Origin: JAXHUA01 sp034189695
Lineage (GTDB): Bacteria > Chloroflexota > Dehalococcoidia > E44-bin15
Direction: 5' to 3'
DNA length: 36,732 nt
NCBI GenBank assembly: GCA_034189695.1
Contig: JAXHUA010000184.1
Span: 1-36,732 of the forward strand
Numbering within the stretch: position 1 is the first letter of the stretch; each line of letters begins with the position of its first letter. Made by a program: the position numbers and the translations under genes. Under the pieces are notes generated by a model. That model was not told the origin of the DNA, ran no database searches, and worked only from the letters and a program-made list of their open reading frames with translations. This document shows, one piece after another, positions 24,150 through 32,426 of this stretch.

Positions 24150-24600
24150 AAGAAACCCTCTCCCTTGAGGGGAGAGGGATAGGCCTGCCCTGAGCCTGTC
24201 GAAGGGGTGAGGGTGAGGCGTATGGAGGCCGTTCATGGTTCGACGGGCTCACCACGAACGGCTGGGACGCGGCTCATCACGGGCGGCGCGGTCAATCCGT
24301 GGGAGCAGAGCCGTGCCTCGCAACTGTCATTGCGAGCAGAGCCGTAGGCGGAGCGCAGCAATCCCGGTTGGGTGGTGGCATGGGGTTCGGCCCCACGCCG
24401 AGATTGCTTCGGCGGGATCCCACACTGCGTTCGGGACAAGCCTCGCAATGACAGTGAAGAGGGCTGAGGGGAGAGGGATAGGCCTGCCCTGAGCCTGTCG
24501 AAGGGGTGAGGGTGAGGCGTATGGAGGCCGTTCATGGTTCGACAGGCTCACCACGAACGGCTGGGGGGCGCCTCACCACGAACGGCTGGGGGGCGGCTGC
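24150..24600. repeat. Duplicated repeat block flanking a MITE-like insert
   Basis: A block of roughly 100 bases beginning with GGGGAGAGGGATAGGCCTGC and ending with the CACCACGAACGGCTGG core occurs twice, with the common GTTCATGGTT at 24231 and 24530, 299 bases apart. Between the copies lies the inverted-repeat element at 24323-24455. The cores are the same family as the 15.2-15.9 kb array. Confidence 0.82.
24323..24455. mobile_element. 133-bp MITE-like element with 14-bp terminal inverted repeats
   Basis: ACTGTCATTGCGAG (24323-24336) and CTCGCAATGACAGT (24442-24455) are perfect 14-bp inverted ends. The interior includes GCAATCCCGG and GAGATTGCTTCGGC, a partly complementary layout. No coding capacity. 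Similar CATTGCGAG...CTCGCAATGAC modules are common dispersed repeats in some bacterial genomes. No target-site duplication could be confirmed. Confidence 0.65.
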
Positions 24601-24617
24601 CCTCGGGCAGCTCTCGG

Positions 24618-25772
24618 TCAATTGACCGGCGCTAGAGTGCCTTCCTTCACCTGGAAGACCGAGGCCTCCGCAAGAAACGAAGGCGTGAAGCAGTCCAGGT
24701 CAGTTGTGGTGATAACCACCTGCTGCTGTGAGGCGATGAAGTCGAGCAGGTGCCGGCGGCGCGGGATGTCAAGCTCCGAGAGCATGTCGTCGAGCAGCAG
24801 GACTGGCGTCTCGTGAGTCCGGGCCTGCATGAACGAGGCCTCGGCAAGTCTGAGCGAGAGGGCGATGGTGCGCTGCTGGCCGCGCGAGCCGTACGTGTTC
24901 ATGTCCGTGCCGTTCACCGTGAAGCTCACGTTGTCGCGGTGCGGACCGACAACAGACATGCCCTGCGCCGTCTCCCTCTCCCGGACGCGGGTGAGCCTCT
25001 CCGCGAAGTCGTCCGCACTGACGCTGCGCACGTACTCCATTTGCAGGGTCTCCTTCTCACCCGTCAGTCGCTGGTGGACCGGCCGGGCCAGCCCGTCGAG
25101 CTCGGACACCATGCGCTGCCGCGCCTCGATAAGGTACGAGCCGTTCGCCACCAGTTCGCCGTCCCAGAAGTCAAGCTGGTCCAACCCGGCGCGGCGCTCC
25201 CGGATCATTCTCAGCAGGTGGTTCCGCTGGGTGAGCACCTTGCTGTACCGCTGGAGGGTGCGAAGGTAGCGGGAATCGACCTGCGAGCTGGTCACATCCA
25301 GATAGCGGCGGCGCGCGGACGGTGCGCCTGAGATGAGGTCGATGTCCTGCGAGGTGAACAGCACCACGTTGACCTGCCCGACAAGGTCGATGGCCCGCCG
25401 GTTGATGCCGTTCACCTTTATTCTCTTCTGCACCAGCCTGGGCTCGGGAGCGCCGGCCTCCTCCGGGCCGTCCGTGGTCGCCGGGAACGACGCCATGAGG
25501 GCCAGCTCAACCTGCACCGGCCCGCCGGCCTTCTGGACCTGGGCCACCAGGCGGCTGACCTCGACGCCGTCCCGTGGAACGGACCAGCTCAGCAGCTCCC
25601 GCTCCGTGGTAGCCCGGTGAGACCGCGTCGTTGCGAGCAGGTAGATGGCCTCCAGGAGGTTGGACTTCCCCTGGGCGTTGTCCCCGTACAGCACCGAGAG
25701 ACGGGGAGGAATGTCGAGCTCCAGGCGTTCGTAGTTGCGAAAGTTGGATAGACTCAGGTGCGAGATGTGGAT
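24618..25772 (-). CDS. recF: RecF DNA replication and repair ATPase
   Basis: Encodes about 384 residues of the RecF family, SMC-like ATPases that help load RecA at gaps. HISHLSLSNFRNYERLELD is the family start; GDNAQGKSNLLEAIYLLA is Walker A; INRRAIDLVGQVNVVLFTSQDIDLISGAPSARRRYLD is diagnostic; TYGSRGQQRTIALSLRLAE is the signature and VLLLDDMLSELD Walker B. The conserved N-terminus begins at an ATC codon (25772) six bases after GGAGG; no ATG, GTG or TTG occurs near. A GTG at 25919 would add 49 residues unlike RecF and would cross a TATAAT-like box. Initiation at ATC is the simplest reading. dnaA, dnaN and gyrB, common neighbours, are absent. Confidence 0.93.
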   Translation of the reverse strand: MHISHLSLSNFRNYERLELDIPPRLSVLYGDNAQGKSNLLEAIYLLATTRSHRATTERELLSWSVPRDGVEVSRLVAQVQKAGGPVQVELALMASFPATTDGPEEAGAPEPRLVQKRIKVNGINRRAIDLVGQVNVVLFTSQDIDLISGAPSARRRYLDVTSSQVDSRYLRTLQRYSKVLTQRNHLLRMIRERRAGLDQLDFWDGELVANGSYLIEARQRMVSELDGLARPVHQRLTGEKETLQMEYVRSVSADDFAERLTRVRERETAQGMSVVGPHRDNVSFTVNGTDMNTYGSRGQQRTIALSLRLAEASFMQARTHETPVLLLDDMLSELDIPRRRHLLDFIASQQQVVITTTDLDCFTPSFLAEASVFQVKEGTLAPVN

Positions 25773-25929
25773 GATGCACCTCCAGCAGCGGTCTCGCAGC
25801 GCAATTATAGCATAGCTGACCTCCGCGGCGGCCCGTCGGTGGGGGTGCCCCCGGAGGGACCCTGTGTACAACGCCGCCTCACGTAGTGCACAGGGATTGT
25901 CATGACCTGTAGAAGTCACTAACGCCTAC

Positions 25930-25985
25930 TTGACAGCAGTAGATATGCTCAAATAGAATGAAAGCCAGTTTGGATAATCTGGCTT
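25930..25985 (+). promoter_or_regulatory. Promoter with hairpin/operator upstream of the substrate-binding gene
   Basis: TTGACA (25930-25935) and TAGAAT (25954-25959) are 18 bases apart. AAGCCAG (25962-25968) and CTGGCTT (25979-25985) form a perfect 7-bp inverted repeat with a 10-base spacer at the expected transcript start. It could be an operator or a 5' leader hairpin. Confidence 0.6.
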
Positions 25986-26001
25986 GTTGAAGTGAGGTAC
26001 T

Positions 26002-27084
26002 ATGACTGGGCGAACGTGCTTGAGAGTGCTTGCGGCGATATGCGTGCTGGCGAGCGTGTGCATTGCCGGCTGCACCGCGAACGAGGGCGAGCCGCCATCC
26101 CTCGAAGTCCTGGTAGTCCACTCCTATCATGAGGGGTGGGACTGGAACCAGGACGTGCAGGACGGCATAGTGGAGGGCCTGTCACGCGAGGGGTATTCCG
26201 AGGGCGAGGACTACGAACTGACGACCTTCTACATGGACACCAAGGTTACCTATACCACAACGGAGGCGATAGAGGGACGGGCGGCGCTTGCAGTGGACCT
26301 GATACAGGAGTCCAACCCCGACATCGTGTTCGTCAACGACGACAACGCGCTGAAGTACGTCGCCGTTGAATACGTCGAGTCGCACCCGGAGAGCGGGCTG
26401 CCCTTCGTGTTCAGCGGGGTGAACCTTGACCCCACAGTGTACGGCCCCATCGAGAGCCTGGGAGCCCCGGGGGGCACGATCACCGGGGCGCTGGAGCGCT
26501 TCCCCTACTATGAGGCCTTCTCGCTGGCCAGGACCGTCTGTCCCGAGGCCTCCAGCATAGTGCTGCTGGCGGACTCCAGCCCCAGCTCCGACTTCGTGGT
26601 GGGCGCGTTCCACGAGCGCTATCTCGACGTCATAGCCGACTCACCGCTCGATGTTATCGGACCAGTCCAGCTTGACACCTTCCAGGGGTGGCAGGACGCC
26701 GTCTCTTACTACCAGGAAGAGGCCGGTTTCCTCGGCGTCATGACCTATCACCAGCTTCGTGATGAGGACGGCGAGATCGTGGACGCCTCTGAAGTGGTGG
26801 AGTGGACAACCTCGCACAGCACGCTCCCGGAGATGGGCTTCCTCACCTTCCATGCCGAGGACGGCTTCCTGGCGGCCTGCGGCGCGTCGGGATATGAGAC
26901 CGGGGTGTATGCCGGCGCCGTCGGTGGGGACATACTGAACGGCGCCGACCCGGGAGCGATAGCCATTGAGGACCCCGGCGTTATTGAGGTCGCGGTCAAC
27001 CTGGCGCGGGCGGATGCGCTGGGCATCACCATCCCGCCGGAAGTTCTCGCCGATGCCGACGTGGTGTTCGGCGCTCCTGAGTAA
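26002..27084 (+). CDS. ABC substrate-binding lipoprotein (TrpX/PF04392-like), orphan
   Basis: Encodes 360 residues. The N-terminus is a lipoprotein signal: a short basic stretch, a hydrophobic core (LAAICVLASVCIAGC) and the lipobox cysteine, followed by an acidic linker. The mature part resembles the ABC_sub_bind family (PF04392): VLVVHSYHEGWDWNQDVQDG, NPDIVFVNDDNALKYVAVEY, LPFVFSGVNLDPTVYG and a two-lobed layout. Related systems bind tryptophan or other small molecules. No permease or ATPase gene is adjacent, so it either works with distant subunits or acts as a receptor for a sensor. It has its own promoter with an operator-like hairpin. Confidence 0.85.
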   Translation: MTGRTCLRVLAAICVLASVCIAGCTANEGEPPSLEVLVVHSYHEGWDWNQDVQDGIVEGLSREGYSEGEDYELTTFYMDTKVTYTTTEAIEGRAALAVDLIQESNPDIVFVNDDNALKYVAVEYVESHPESGLPFVFSGVNLDPTVYGPIESLGAPGGTITGALERFPYYEAFSLARTVCPEASSIVLLADSSPSSDFVVGAFHERYLDVIADSPLDVIGPVQLDTFQGWQDAVSYYQEEAGFLGVMTYHQLRDEDGEIVDASEVVEWTTSHSTLPEMGFLTFHAEDGFLAACGASGYETGVYAGAVGGDILNGADPGAIAIEDPGVIEVAVNLARADALGITIPPEVLADADVVFGAPE

Positions 27085-27359
27085 ACCGGTCCTCGTCTGG
27101 AGTCGGTTACGGGGCTCCGCTCTACCCGTTTCCCCGGTTCAGAGAGAGCGGCGGTCTGTCCGACTGAGCACGTCCGGGGCTCTCCTTGTGCGCCGGCTCG
27201 ACTTCCACCTACAATGATGCCCGACCGCTATACTCCCGGGTGGTCTTGTCGTGGCGCGGCATGTAGAGCGAGGGCATCAGGGAGCGGACGGCTCGGGGGC
27301 CTGGGTGGAACGGAAACTCAGCCGCGAGTGCCCGGGCGGTTGTACAGTAAGGAGGACGT

Positions 27360-28124
27360 ATGAAGCTCAAGGACAAGGTAGCGCTGATAACCGGCGCGGG
27401 CTCGGGCCTGGGACGGGCCATGGCGCTGGCCTTCGCGCGTGAGGGGGCCAGGGTGGTGGTGAATGACGTTTCGGAGGAGAGGGCGCGCGAGACTGTCTCC
27501 GAAATCGAGGCTTTGGGCGGGCAGGCGGTCGCCATACTCGCCGACGTCTCTGACAGCCAGCAGGTCAGGGGGATGTTCGCCCGGGCGGTGGAGAAGTACT
27601 CCACCGTGGACATCCTGGTGAACAACGCCGGCCTGCTCCAACCCGCTGAGATCGCCAGTATGGAGGACGAGGACTGGAGACGAATGATAGCGGTGCATCT
27701 GGACGGGACCTTCTACTGCACCCGGGAGGCGGTCAGGATCATGGAGGCCAAAGGCTCGGGGAAGATAGTCAACATGGCCTCTATCGCCGGCACCGCCGGG
27801 CTGGGGCGGGCGTCGCACTACTCCGCCGCGAAGGGCGGGATCGTCGCCTTTACCAAGGCCGCGGCGAGGGAGCTTGTCGGCAAGGGGATATGCGTGAATG
27901 CCCTGGCACCTGGGTTCGTCGAGACTCCCGGGCTTCAGACGCCCGCCGGGGGCGCGGAGGGCAAGACGCTGTCCGACCTCATACAGGCCGTCTTCGGCAC
28001 CATCCTCCTCGACCGCCTGGGGACGCCGGAGGAGATAGCGCCGTGGGCGGTGTATCTTGCTTCCGACGACGCCAACTTCATGGTGGGGCAGGTAATCAGC
28101 CCCAACGGCGGCCAGGTAATCTGA
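27360..28124 (+). CDS. Short-chain dehydrogenase/reductase (SDR)
   Basis: Encodes 254 residues, a complete classical SDR. GAGSGLGRAMA is the NAD(P)-binding glycine motif, NNAG follows strand 4, the catalytic Ser is in VNMASIAGTAGL, and YSAAKGG supplies Tyr and Lys. VNALAPGFVETPGL is the usual substrate-loop start. Asp at the end of strand 2 (VVVNDVSEERA) suggests NAD(H) preference. The ATG has GGAGG five bases upstream. The 3' 246 bases (27879-28124) recur at 30692-30937 in a broken second copy, on the other side of the large ATPase gene. Substrate cannot be inferred. Confidence 0.95.
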   Translation: MKLKDKVALITGAGSGLGRAMALAFAREGARVVVNDVSEERARETVSEIEALGGQAVAILADVSDSQQVRGMFARAVEKYSTVDILVNNAGLLQPAEIASMEDEDWRRMIAVHLDGTFYCTREAVRIMEAKGSGKIVNMASIAGTAGLGRASHYSAAKGGIVAFTKAAARELVGKGICVNALAPGFVETPGLQTPAGGAEGKTLSDLIQAVFGTILLDRLGTPEEIAPWAVYLASDDANFMVGQVISPNGGQVI

Positions 28125-28230
28125 GGCTGGACTGAAGGCAGCAACTGCGCGACGCTGGCCGAACCGCCCCGCAACAGTTCTTCTCCCCCCATAGCTCAAG
28201 CAAGACACCGGCGTGCCGGAAGCGGCCCAT

Positions 28231-28258
28231 CTACCTGTGGACCGACATGGGCATGCTT
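28231..28258. repeat. Short repeated motif, copy 1 (28 kb)
   Basis: CTACCTGTGGACCGACATGG followed by GCATG resembles the sequences at 33586-33610 and 34706-34728. In the plus-strand frame all three read as (Y/C)(H/L)WT(N/D)(M/I)GM, preceded by a Cys and an Arg. It lies between the SDR stop and the end of the ATPase gene. Nature unknown: decayed 3' ends of a protein family or a recombination-related motif. Confidence 0.5.
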
Positions 28259-28282
28259 CCACTTCCACATGTGCATAGGCAA

Positions 28283-30487
28283 TCAAGATTCGGGAGCAGA
28301 AGACACCGACAATCCCGCCATACTCTTGAGAAGAGCGTCAACACTCCTATACAGGTCTTTCAGGTGATAGTCGGATAAATCAATCAGCGGTTCATACATG
28401 AATGAATTCAAATGGATGGGTTCGGGGGTCATCATGACTACTCGGTCGAGAAGCCTGACCTCTGAGGTGTCTGACGGGAATCGCTGTTTGTAGGTGTTGA
28501 AGAGCTTAAGCGTCTGATTCCTGCCAAGATTGTCTGTTTGAGCCGGATCATTGATGCGGCGAATCATCACTTCTTCGGCAGCCAGCCTGATAGCGATTGA
28601 CAACACTACCTTGTTTTCCAAGTTGATGCATTCGGGTGCGTTCAGACACTCCTTTGCCTGCTCGAAGATGAGTGGCAGCACCTCTCCCGGGCCGAGGCTA
28701 AGGTCGAGAGACAACGTCCCATTGATTATGTCAGCTAGCTCGGCGAGCGTAATCGTAGCAGAATCTGACTTCTGATGAAGCAATGACGTCAGCTTGGAGT
28801 AGGAGGCACAGTCCTGCCCCTCGGTGTACTCAATGATATTTCGCACCATGGGAATGGCAGCAACCAGCATCGTCTGATTACGGTGTAGGTTGCTCTTCCA
28901 GTATTCGAAAGGGTGCAAGTACTGGGCTTTGACCAAATCGACCCCTCTGTCGGTTTTGAGGGACATAAGGCAATTGTGTTCGCGATCTATGTTCAGACGC
29001 CTCTGAACCGTTCTGAAGAAGTCGAAGTTATGAGTTAAGATGATGAAGAGGAATCTGCCGCTTTCAAGATTATCCTTCAAGTAGCTGATGATCGCATACT
29101 TGTTCTTGTAGTCGAAAGAGTCCGCGATATCATCAAGCAGGACCAAAGTGCGGTCAGGTGACTTGGCTCGCGCCTCCAGCTCAAAGATTACATTGAGGAT
29201 ATAGAGCGCCCGCTTCTCTCCCGTACTGAGGACATTGAGCAAATCGTCTCTGCCAACTTCGCATTGGTCAGTGCCGTCCTGGTACTTGAAAAGCAGACTG
29301 GGGGATTGGTCCTTGAGGATGACATCATCCTGATTAGCTACCTCCAATACGAAAGGCACTGAGAAACGCTCGTTGAATATCCTTACCACATTGTGCCAGA
29401 GTGTGGCTTGTTGTTTGGCCCTGTCAATGATTCCCGCAAGTTCTTCCTTGCCCTTCATGAAGACGTCTAGGAACTGCCCGTAACGGTCTTCGTTCGAAAT
29501 CAGGTAAGACGCCCACACCTTGCGTCTTAGGCCGTCTAGGTCAGCCAGCTCGGGAACGAGTCCGCGGTGGCCGTCAAGGTAGGACCGGAGACTGCGGAGT
29601 TCTACGTTCTTGGTTATCTCCTTGTCGATAGCCTCGAATCTCTTCGACAGTTCTGGGTCATTGAAGATACGGTTCTTCTCCTGCACTATTACGGCGTCGA
29701 ATTCTTCCTGGTTAGAGACCTCTTTTCTCTCAGAGCTCGTGTCCAGAAGCGACACCAAGTGCTTCGCCTCGAAGAAGCCGTTCTGCTTCAAGGTTCTGCT
29801 AACAGTCGAAGCGTTGTTGTGATTGAAAACGCCCTTTCGGAAATACAACGAGTTCTCAATCAGTTCGTCGTACTTGGCCACATACTCGCGCAGCAGGGTC
29901 GTGATGCCTGGTCTAGCCAAGAACGCCTGCACCCGTTGGTTGAATATCTCTTGATAAGCTATGCCGGAGAAGTCATAGGTCGGATTTGAATTCACTTCAG
30001 CTTCGAACCCCTCCAGGAGAGAATAAACATCACTCGGTCCAGCGCCGAAGGCCGTCAAGAGCTCTTCTTCCACGCCGCTTCGTATGCCAGCCGTACGTGC
30101 AACGCTTGCCAGCAATGCCGTCTTCGCTTCGTCAATGGACGCACGAATAGACTCATATCTGCGTTTCAGCTCTTCGTTTACGAGTAACGTTGCCATTCTT
30201 GTTGAACTGAAGATTTCTTCATCCTCGTAGGGGGTGACCACGAATATGTGTTCTTCGTCTGATGGCATGCCGAAATCGTTGTCAACGGAACACTCTGAAG
30301 GCCTGTCTGGGAAGATGGCGTCCCTCGGGTCCTGGCCCACGCTGATGTCCTTGAAGACTCTCGCAAGTGATGTTTTCATAGCGCCATTGGGCGCGTAGAG
30401 CAGCAATGCCTTCCCATTGGTGAAATCGAATTCGTGGCGTAGAGCCCTTATTCCGTAGCAATTCTTCAGATGTACCGAGATCTTCAC
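28283..30487 (-). CDS. Large SMC/RecF-like ATPase, possible defence protein
   Basis: Encodes 734 residues from a GTG start with GGAGG five bases upstream. The head domain is ABC/SMC-like: MKISVHLKNCYGIRALRHEF opens it; YAPNGAMKTSLARVF is a P-loop variant lacking the first Gly; LSTGEKRALYIL is the signature; RTLVLLDDIADSFD is Walker B with Asp in place of the usual Glu; ILTHNFDFFRTVQ is the H-loop. About 300 helical residues sit between, without a clear zinc hook. The C-terminal ~190 residues (with HLNSFMYEPLIDLSDYHLKDLY) are unrecognised and may carry the effector. Base composition is lower in G+C than the flanks and it sits beside a broken SDR copy, so horizontal gain is likely. Lone ATPases of this kind are often anti-phage proteins; that role is inference. 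Confidence 0.8.
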   Translation of the reverse strand: MKISVHLKNCYGIRALRHEFDFTNGKALLLYAPNGAMKTSLARVFKDISVGQDPRDAIFPDRPSECSVDNDFGMPSDEEHIFVVTPYEDEEIFSSTRMATLLVNEELKRRYESIRASIDEAKTALLASVARTAGIRSGVEEELLTAFGAGPSDVYSLLEGFEAEVNSNPTYDFSGIAYQEIFNQRVQAFLARPGITTLLREYVAKYDELIENSLYFRKGVFNHNNASTVSRTLKQNGFFEAKHLVSLLDTSSERKEVSNQEEFDAVIVQEKNRIFNDPELSKRFEAIDKEITKNVELRSLRSYLDGHRGLVPELADLDGLRRKVWASYLISNEDRYGQFLDVFMKGKEELAGIIDRAKQQATLWHNVVRIFNERFSVPFVLEVANQDDVILKDQSPSLLFKYQDGTDQCEVGRDDLLNVLSTGEKRALYILNVIFELEARAKSPDRTLVLLDDIADSFDYKNKYAIISYLKDNLESGRFLFIILTHNFDFFRTVQRRLNIDREHNCLMSLKTDRGVDLVKAQYLHPFEYWKSNLHRNQTMLVAAIPMVRNIIEYTEGQDCASYSKLTSLLHQKSDSATITLAELADIINGTLSLDLSLGPGEVLPLIFEQAKECLNAPECINLENKVVLSIAIRLAAEEVMIRRINDPAQTDNLGRNQTLKLFNTYKQRFPSDTSEVRLLDRVVMMTPEPIHLNSFMYEPLIDLSDYHLKDLYRSVDALLKSMAGLSVSSAPES

Positions 30488-30624
30488 GGCAACCTCCCGA
30501 CTTCATAGTTGTGGCATGCGAGTATTGTGGCCCTGAGGTCACAATACGTCAAGTCACGAGGTAGCAGACCGACACAAGTGCCCCTGCCCTATGTTGCCAA
30601 CAAAGCGCGACGCAATGCGCAGTG

Positions 30625-30937
30625 GTTGCGACGGGATCGCCGTCTTTCTCACTCCGTGCGGCAGTCCACGGCGTGTGACCATTCGTTGTGCGGCAAGGGG
30701 ATTTACGTCAACGCCCTGGCGCCGGGGTTCGTGGAGACTCCTGGGCTTCAGACGCCCGCCGGTGGGGCGGAGGGGAAGACGCTGTCAGACCTGATTCAAG
30801 CGGTGTTCGGCACCATCCTCCTCGACCGCCTGGGGACGCCGGAAGAGATAGCGCCGTGGGCGGTGTATCTGGCTTCCGACGACTCGAATTTCATGGTGGG
30901 TCAGGTAATCAGCCCCAACGGCGGCCAGGTAATCTGA
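30625..30937 (+). pseudogene. 3' relic of a second SDR gene
   Basis: From 30692 to 30937 the sequence encodes 81 residues differing at two positions from the end of the SDR at 27360. At DNA level 22 codons differ, 20 of them synonymous. Upstream of 30692 similarity fades: GACGGGATCGCCGTCTTTCT still recalls the intact gene but frames are broken. The first two thirds of the gene are missing, so no active enzyme can be made. The reading frame is open from 30509 but that upstream part has no SDR features. Confidence 0.85.
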
Positions 30938-30989
30938 GCGGCGCCTGCTGGATCACATTGGGACGGCACAGGCGCTGGCGCCGTGGCCT

Positions 30990-31670
30990 CTACGTGCAGG
31001 TCTCGCAATCTGTGGTGCGCGGCCCTGGTACTCTGTTTTTCGAGCGCCTGCTGGAGCCTCGCGCGACCCTGAACTGGACCATGTAGTTGTATCCGAGGTC
31101 GACCGCGCCTGTCCTCTCAAGACCGTGCGGTGTCATCAGGGCCTCGACCTCTTGCGGCGACAAACGCATGGACAGGGGCGGCCCAATAGGCATGTCCTTT
31201 TTCTTGCATTCGATGATCGCCACGCGCCCGCATGGTTTCAGGACACGGCGGATTTCCTCGAGCACTCCATCCTCAGACCTGACCACATCAGGTACGTGGA
31301 GTACGGTGGCCATGAGACACACATCGATGCAGGCATCATCGATGGGCAAGGGTCGGGTGATGTCGGAGACGACAGGCTTGATGTTCCCCACTCCCTGTGA
31401 CCCGGCTTCCTCTGTCAAACGCTCGATCGCTTCCTCGCTCCTGTCGAGTGCATACACCGCTCCGGAGTCCCCGACAATCCTGGAGGCCTCGATCGCGTAG
31501 TCTCCCGGACCACAGCCCAGATCAGGAAAAGCATCGCCCTGTCTGAGCCCGAGCGCGGCGAAAACGCGCTCCGGGTCATGCATCCAGAAGCTGCTCTGAA
31601 CGTGTCCGCCTTTGCCGTGTCCATGACTGTCTTCATGGTTGTGGGGTCTCTCGCTCGTCACCGCAGTCAC
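30990..31670 (-). CDS. SAM-dependent methyltransferase with His-rich N-terminus
   Basis: Encodes about 226 residues of the class I (UbiE/ArsM-like, Methyltransf_11) fold. FPDLGCGPGDYAIEASR is motif I, VYALDRSEEAIERL motif II, PLPIDDACIDVCLMATVLHV the motif with the active-site face, and EIRRVLKPCGRVAIIECK motif III. The first ~25 residues contain HNHEDSHGHGKGGH, a likely metal-binding stretch. The GTG start overlaps the FmdE stop (GTGA), so the two are translationally coupled. The C-terminus ends with a CETCT tail. Substrate unknown; a metal- or metalloid-related role is suggested by the His-rich start and by FmdE, but arsenite methyltransferase cysteines are not recognised. Confidence 0.85.
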   Translation of the reverse strand: MTAVTSERPHNHEDSHGHGKGGHVQSSFWMHDPERVFAALGLRQGDAFPDLGCGPGDYAIEASRIVGDSGAVYALDRSEEAIERLTEEAGSQGVGNIKPVVSDITRPLPIDDACIDVCLMATVLHVPDVVRSEDGVLEEIRRVLKPCGRVAIIECKKKDMPIGPPLSMRLSPQEVEALMTPHGLERTGAVDLGYNYMVQFRVARGSSRRSKNRVPGPRTTDCETCT

Positions 31671-32389
31671 ATTCCCTTCCTGGCCACTATCCCCTTCCCC
31701 TCCACCTGGTAGTACTGCGCACCGCTGCATATCAAACAGAGCCCCGCGCCTTCGCCGTGGGGCACCACCTTCGTGGTCATGGTCTGTTCTCCACAGCTCC
31801 GGCAGGTGACGCTCGCGGCTATCGGTGCGTATTCCGGGAGAGTCGGGCGGACCGTTTCGGCGGTCAGGATGTCCTCGAAGGGAAGCCGGACGAGCGCGAA
31901 GGCCGCTTCGCGTCCCTTCAGCTTGAAGGCCGCTTCCTGCTCGGCGGTTCCCTCCCTGTTCCTGACGACTGTGTCCATGAGGGGGAAGAACTCCGGGACC
32001 TCCCGCTCCACGTGGTACCGGAAATCGGGACGTACACGTACACGCACACCTGTCCTTTCCCCACGTACGGTGAAGCTGACCGCCATCCGCCCCAGGTCGC
32101 GGTACACCAGGGAGTTGTTGCCCAGGGTGCACCCCGAAACGACCTGTACGCCATCGGCGAAGCAGGAATTCGTTTCGACCACGGCCATGAGGTGCTCCAT
32201 TCCGCTGGATGGTGTGTAGCCCGTTTCCAGTAGTTGCAGGCCGTACGCCGAGGCCATCACGCCCAGGGCGCTCCCGGGGCAGAAGTGACCGTGCAGCCTG
32301 CCGGTGAAAGTGAGTAGCCCGGACAGGTCTCCCGCGGCTAGGGCCTCCTCGACTTCCTGTCTTGGATTGTCGATGGCTGGGTTGCTCAT
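31667..32389 (-). CDS. fmdE: FmdE-family protein with C-terminal zinc ribbon
   Basis: Encodes 240 residues of the FmdE family (PF02663), first named from the formylmethanofuran dehydrogenase operon of methanogens but wide-spread in anaerobic bacteria. LLTFTGRLHGHFCPGSALGVMASAYGL carries the conserved HGHxCPG motif; ETNSCFADGVQVVSGCTLGNNSL has the second metal-binding Cys set. The C-terminal ~45 residues form a zinc ribbon (CRSCGEQ, CLICSG). The ATG has GGAGGAAG upstream. It precedes the methyltransferase in a two-gene operon. The usual suggestion is metal (Mo or W) handling for a molybdoenzyme, but no such enzyme is in this window. Confidence 0.92.
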   Translation of the reverse strand: MSNPAIDNPRQEVEEALAAGDLSGLLTFTGRLHGHFCPGSALGVMASAYGLQLLETGYTPSSGMEHLMAVVETNSCFADGVQVVSGCTLGNNSLVYRDLGRMAVSFTVRGERTGVRVRVRPDFRYHVEREVPEFFPLMDTVVRNREGTAEQEAAFKLKGREAAFALVRLPFEDILTAETVRPTLPEYAPIAASVTCRSCGEQTMTTKVVPHGEGAGLCLICSGAQYYQVEGKGIVARKGM

Positions 32390-32426
32390 GTCTTCCTCCG
32401 TGGTGAGGTCGTTGCGGTGGTTAGCA

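Noticed and set aside
24328..24454. CRISPR-like reading of the short repeats around 24.3 kb
   Set aside because: No regular repeat-spacer spacing; the structure is one element with inverted ends between two larger repeat blocks.
25943..25951. ATATGCTCA in the 25.9 kb promoter as a third site of the shared operator
   Set aside because: Only 9 bases match; a 10-base match (CATATGCTCA) also occurs inside the membrane-protein gene near 13.3 kb, so chance is enough.
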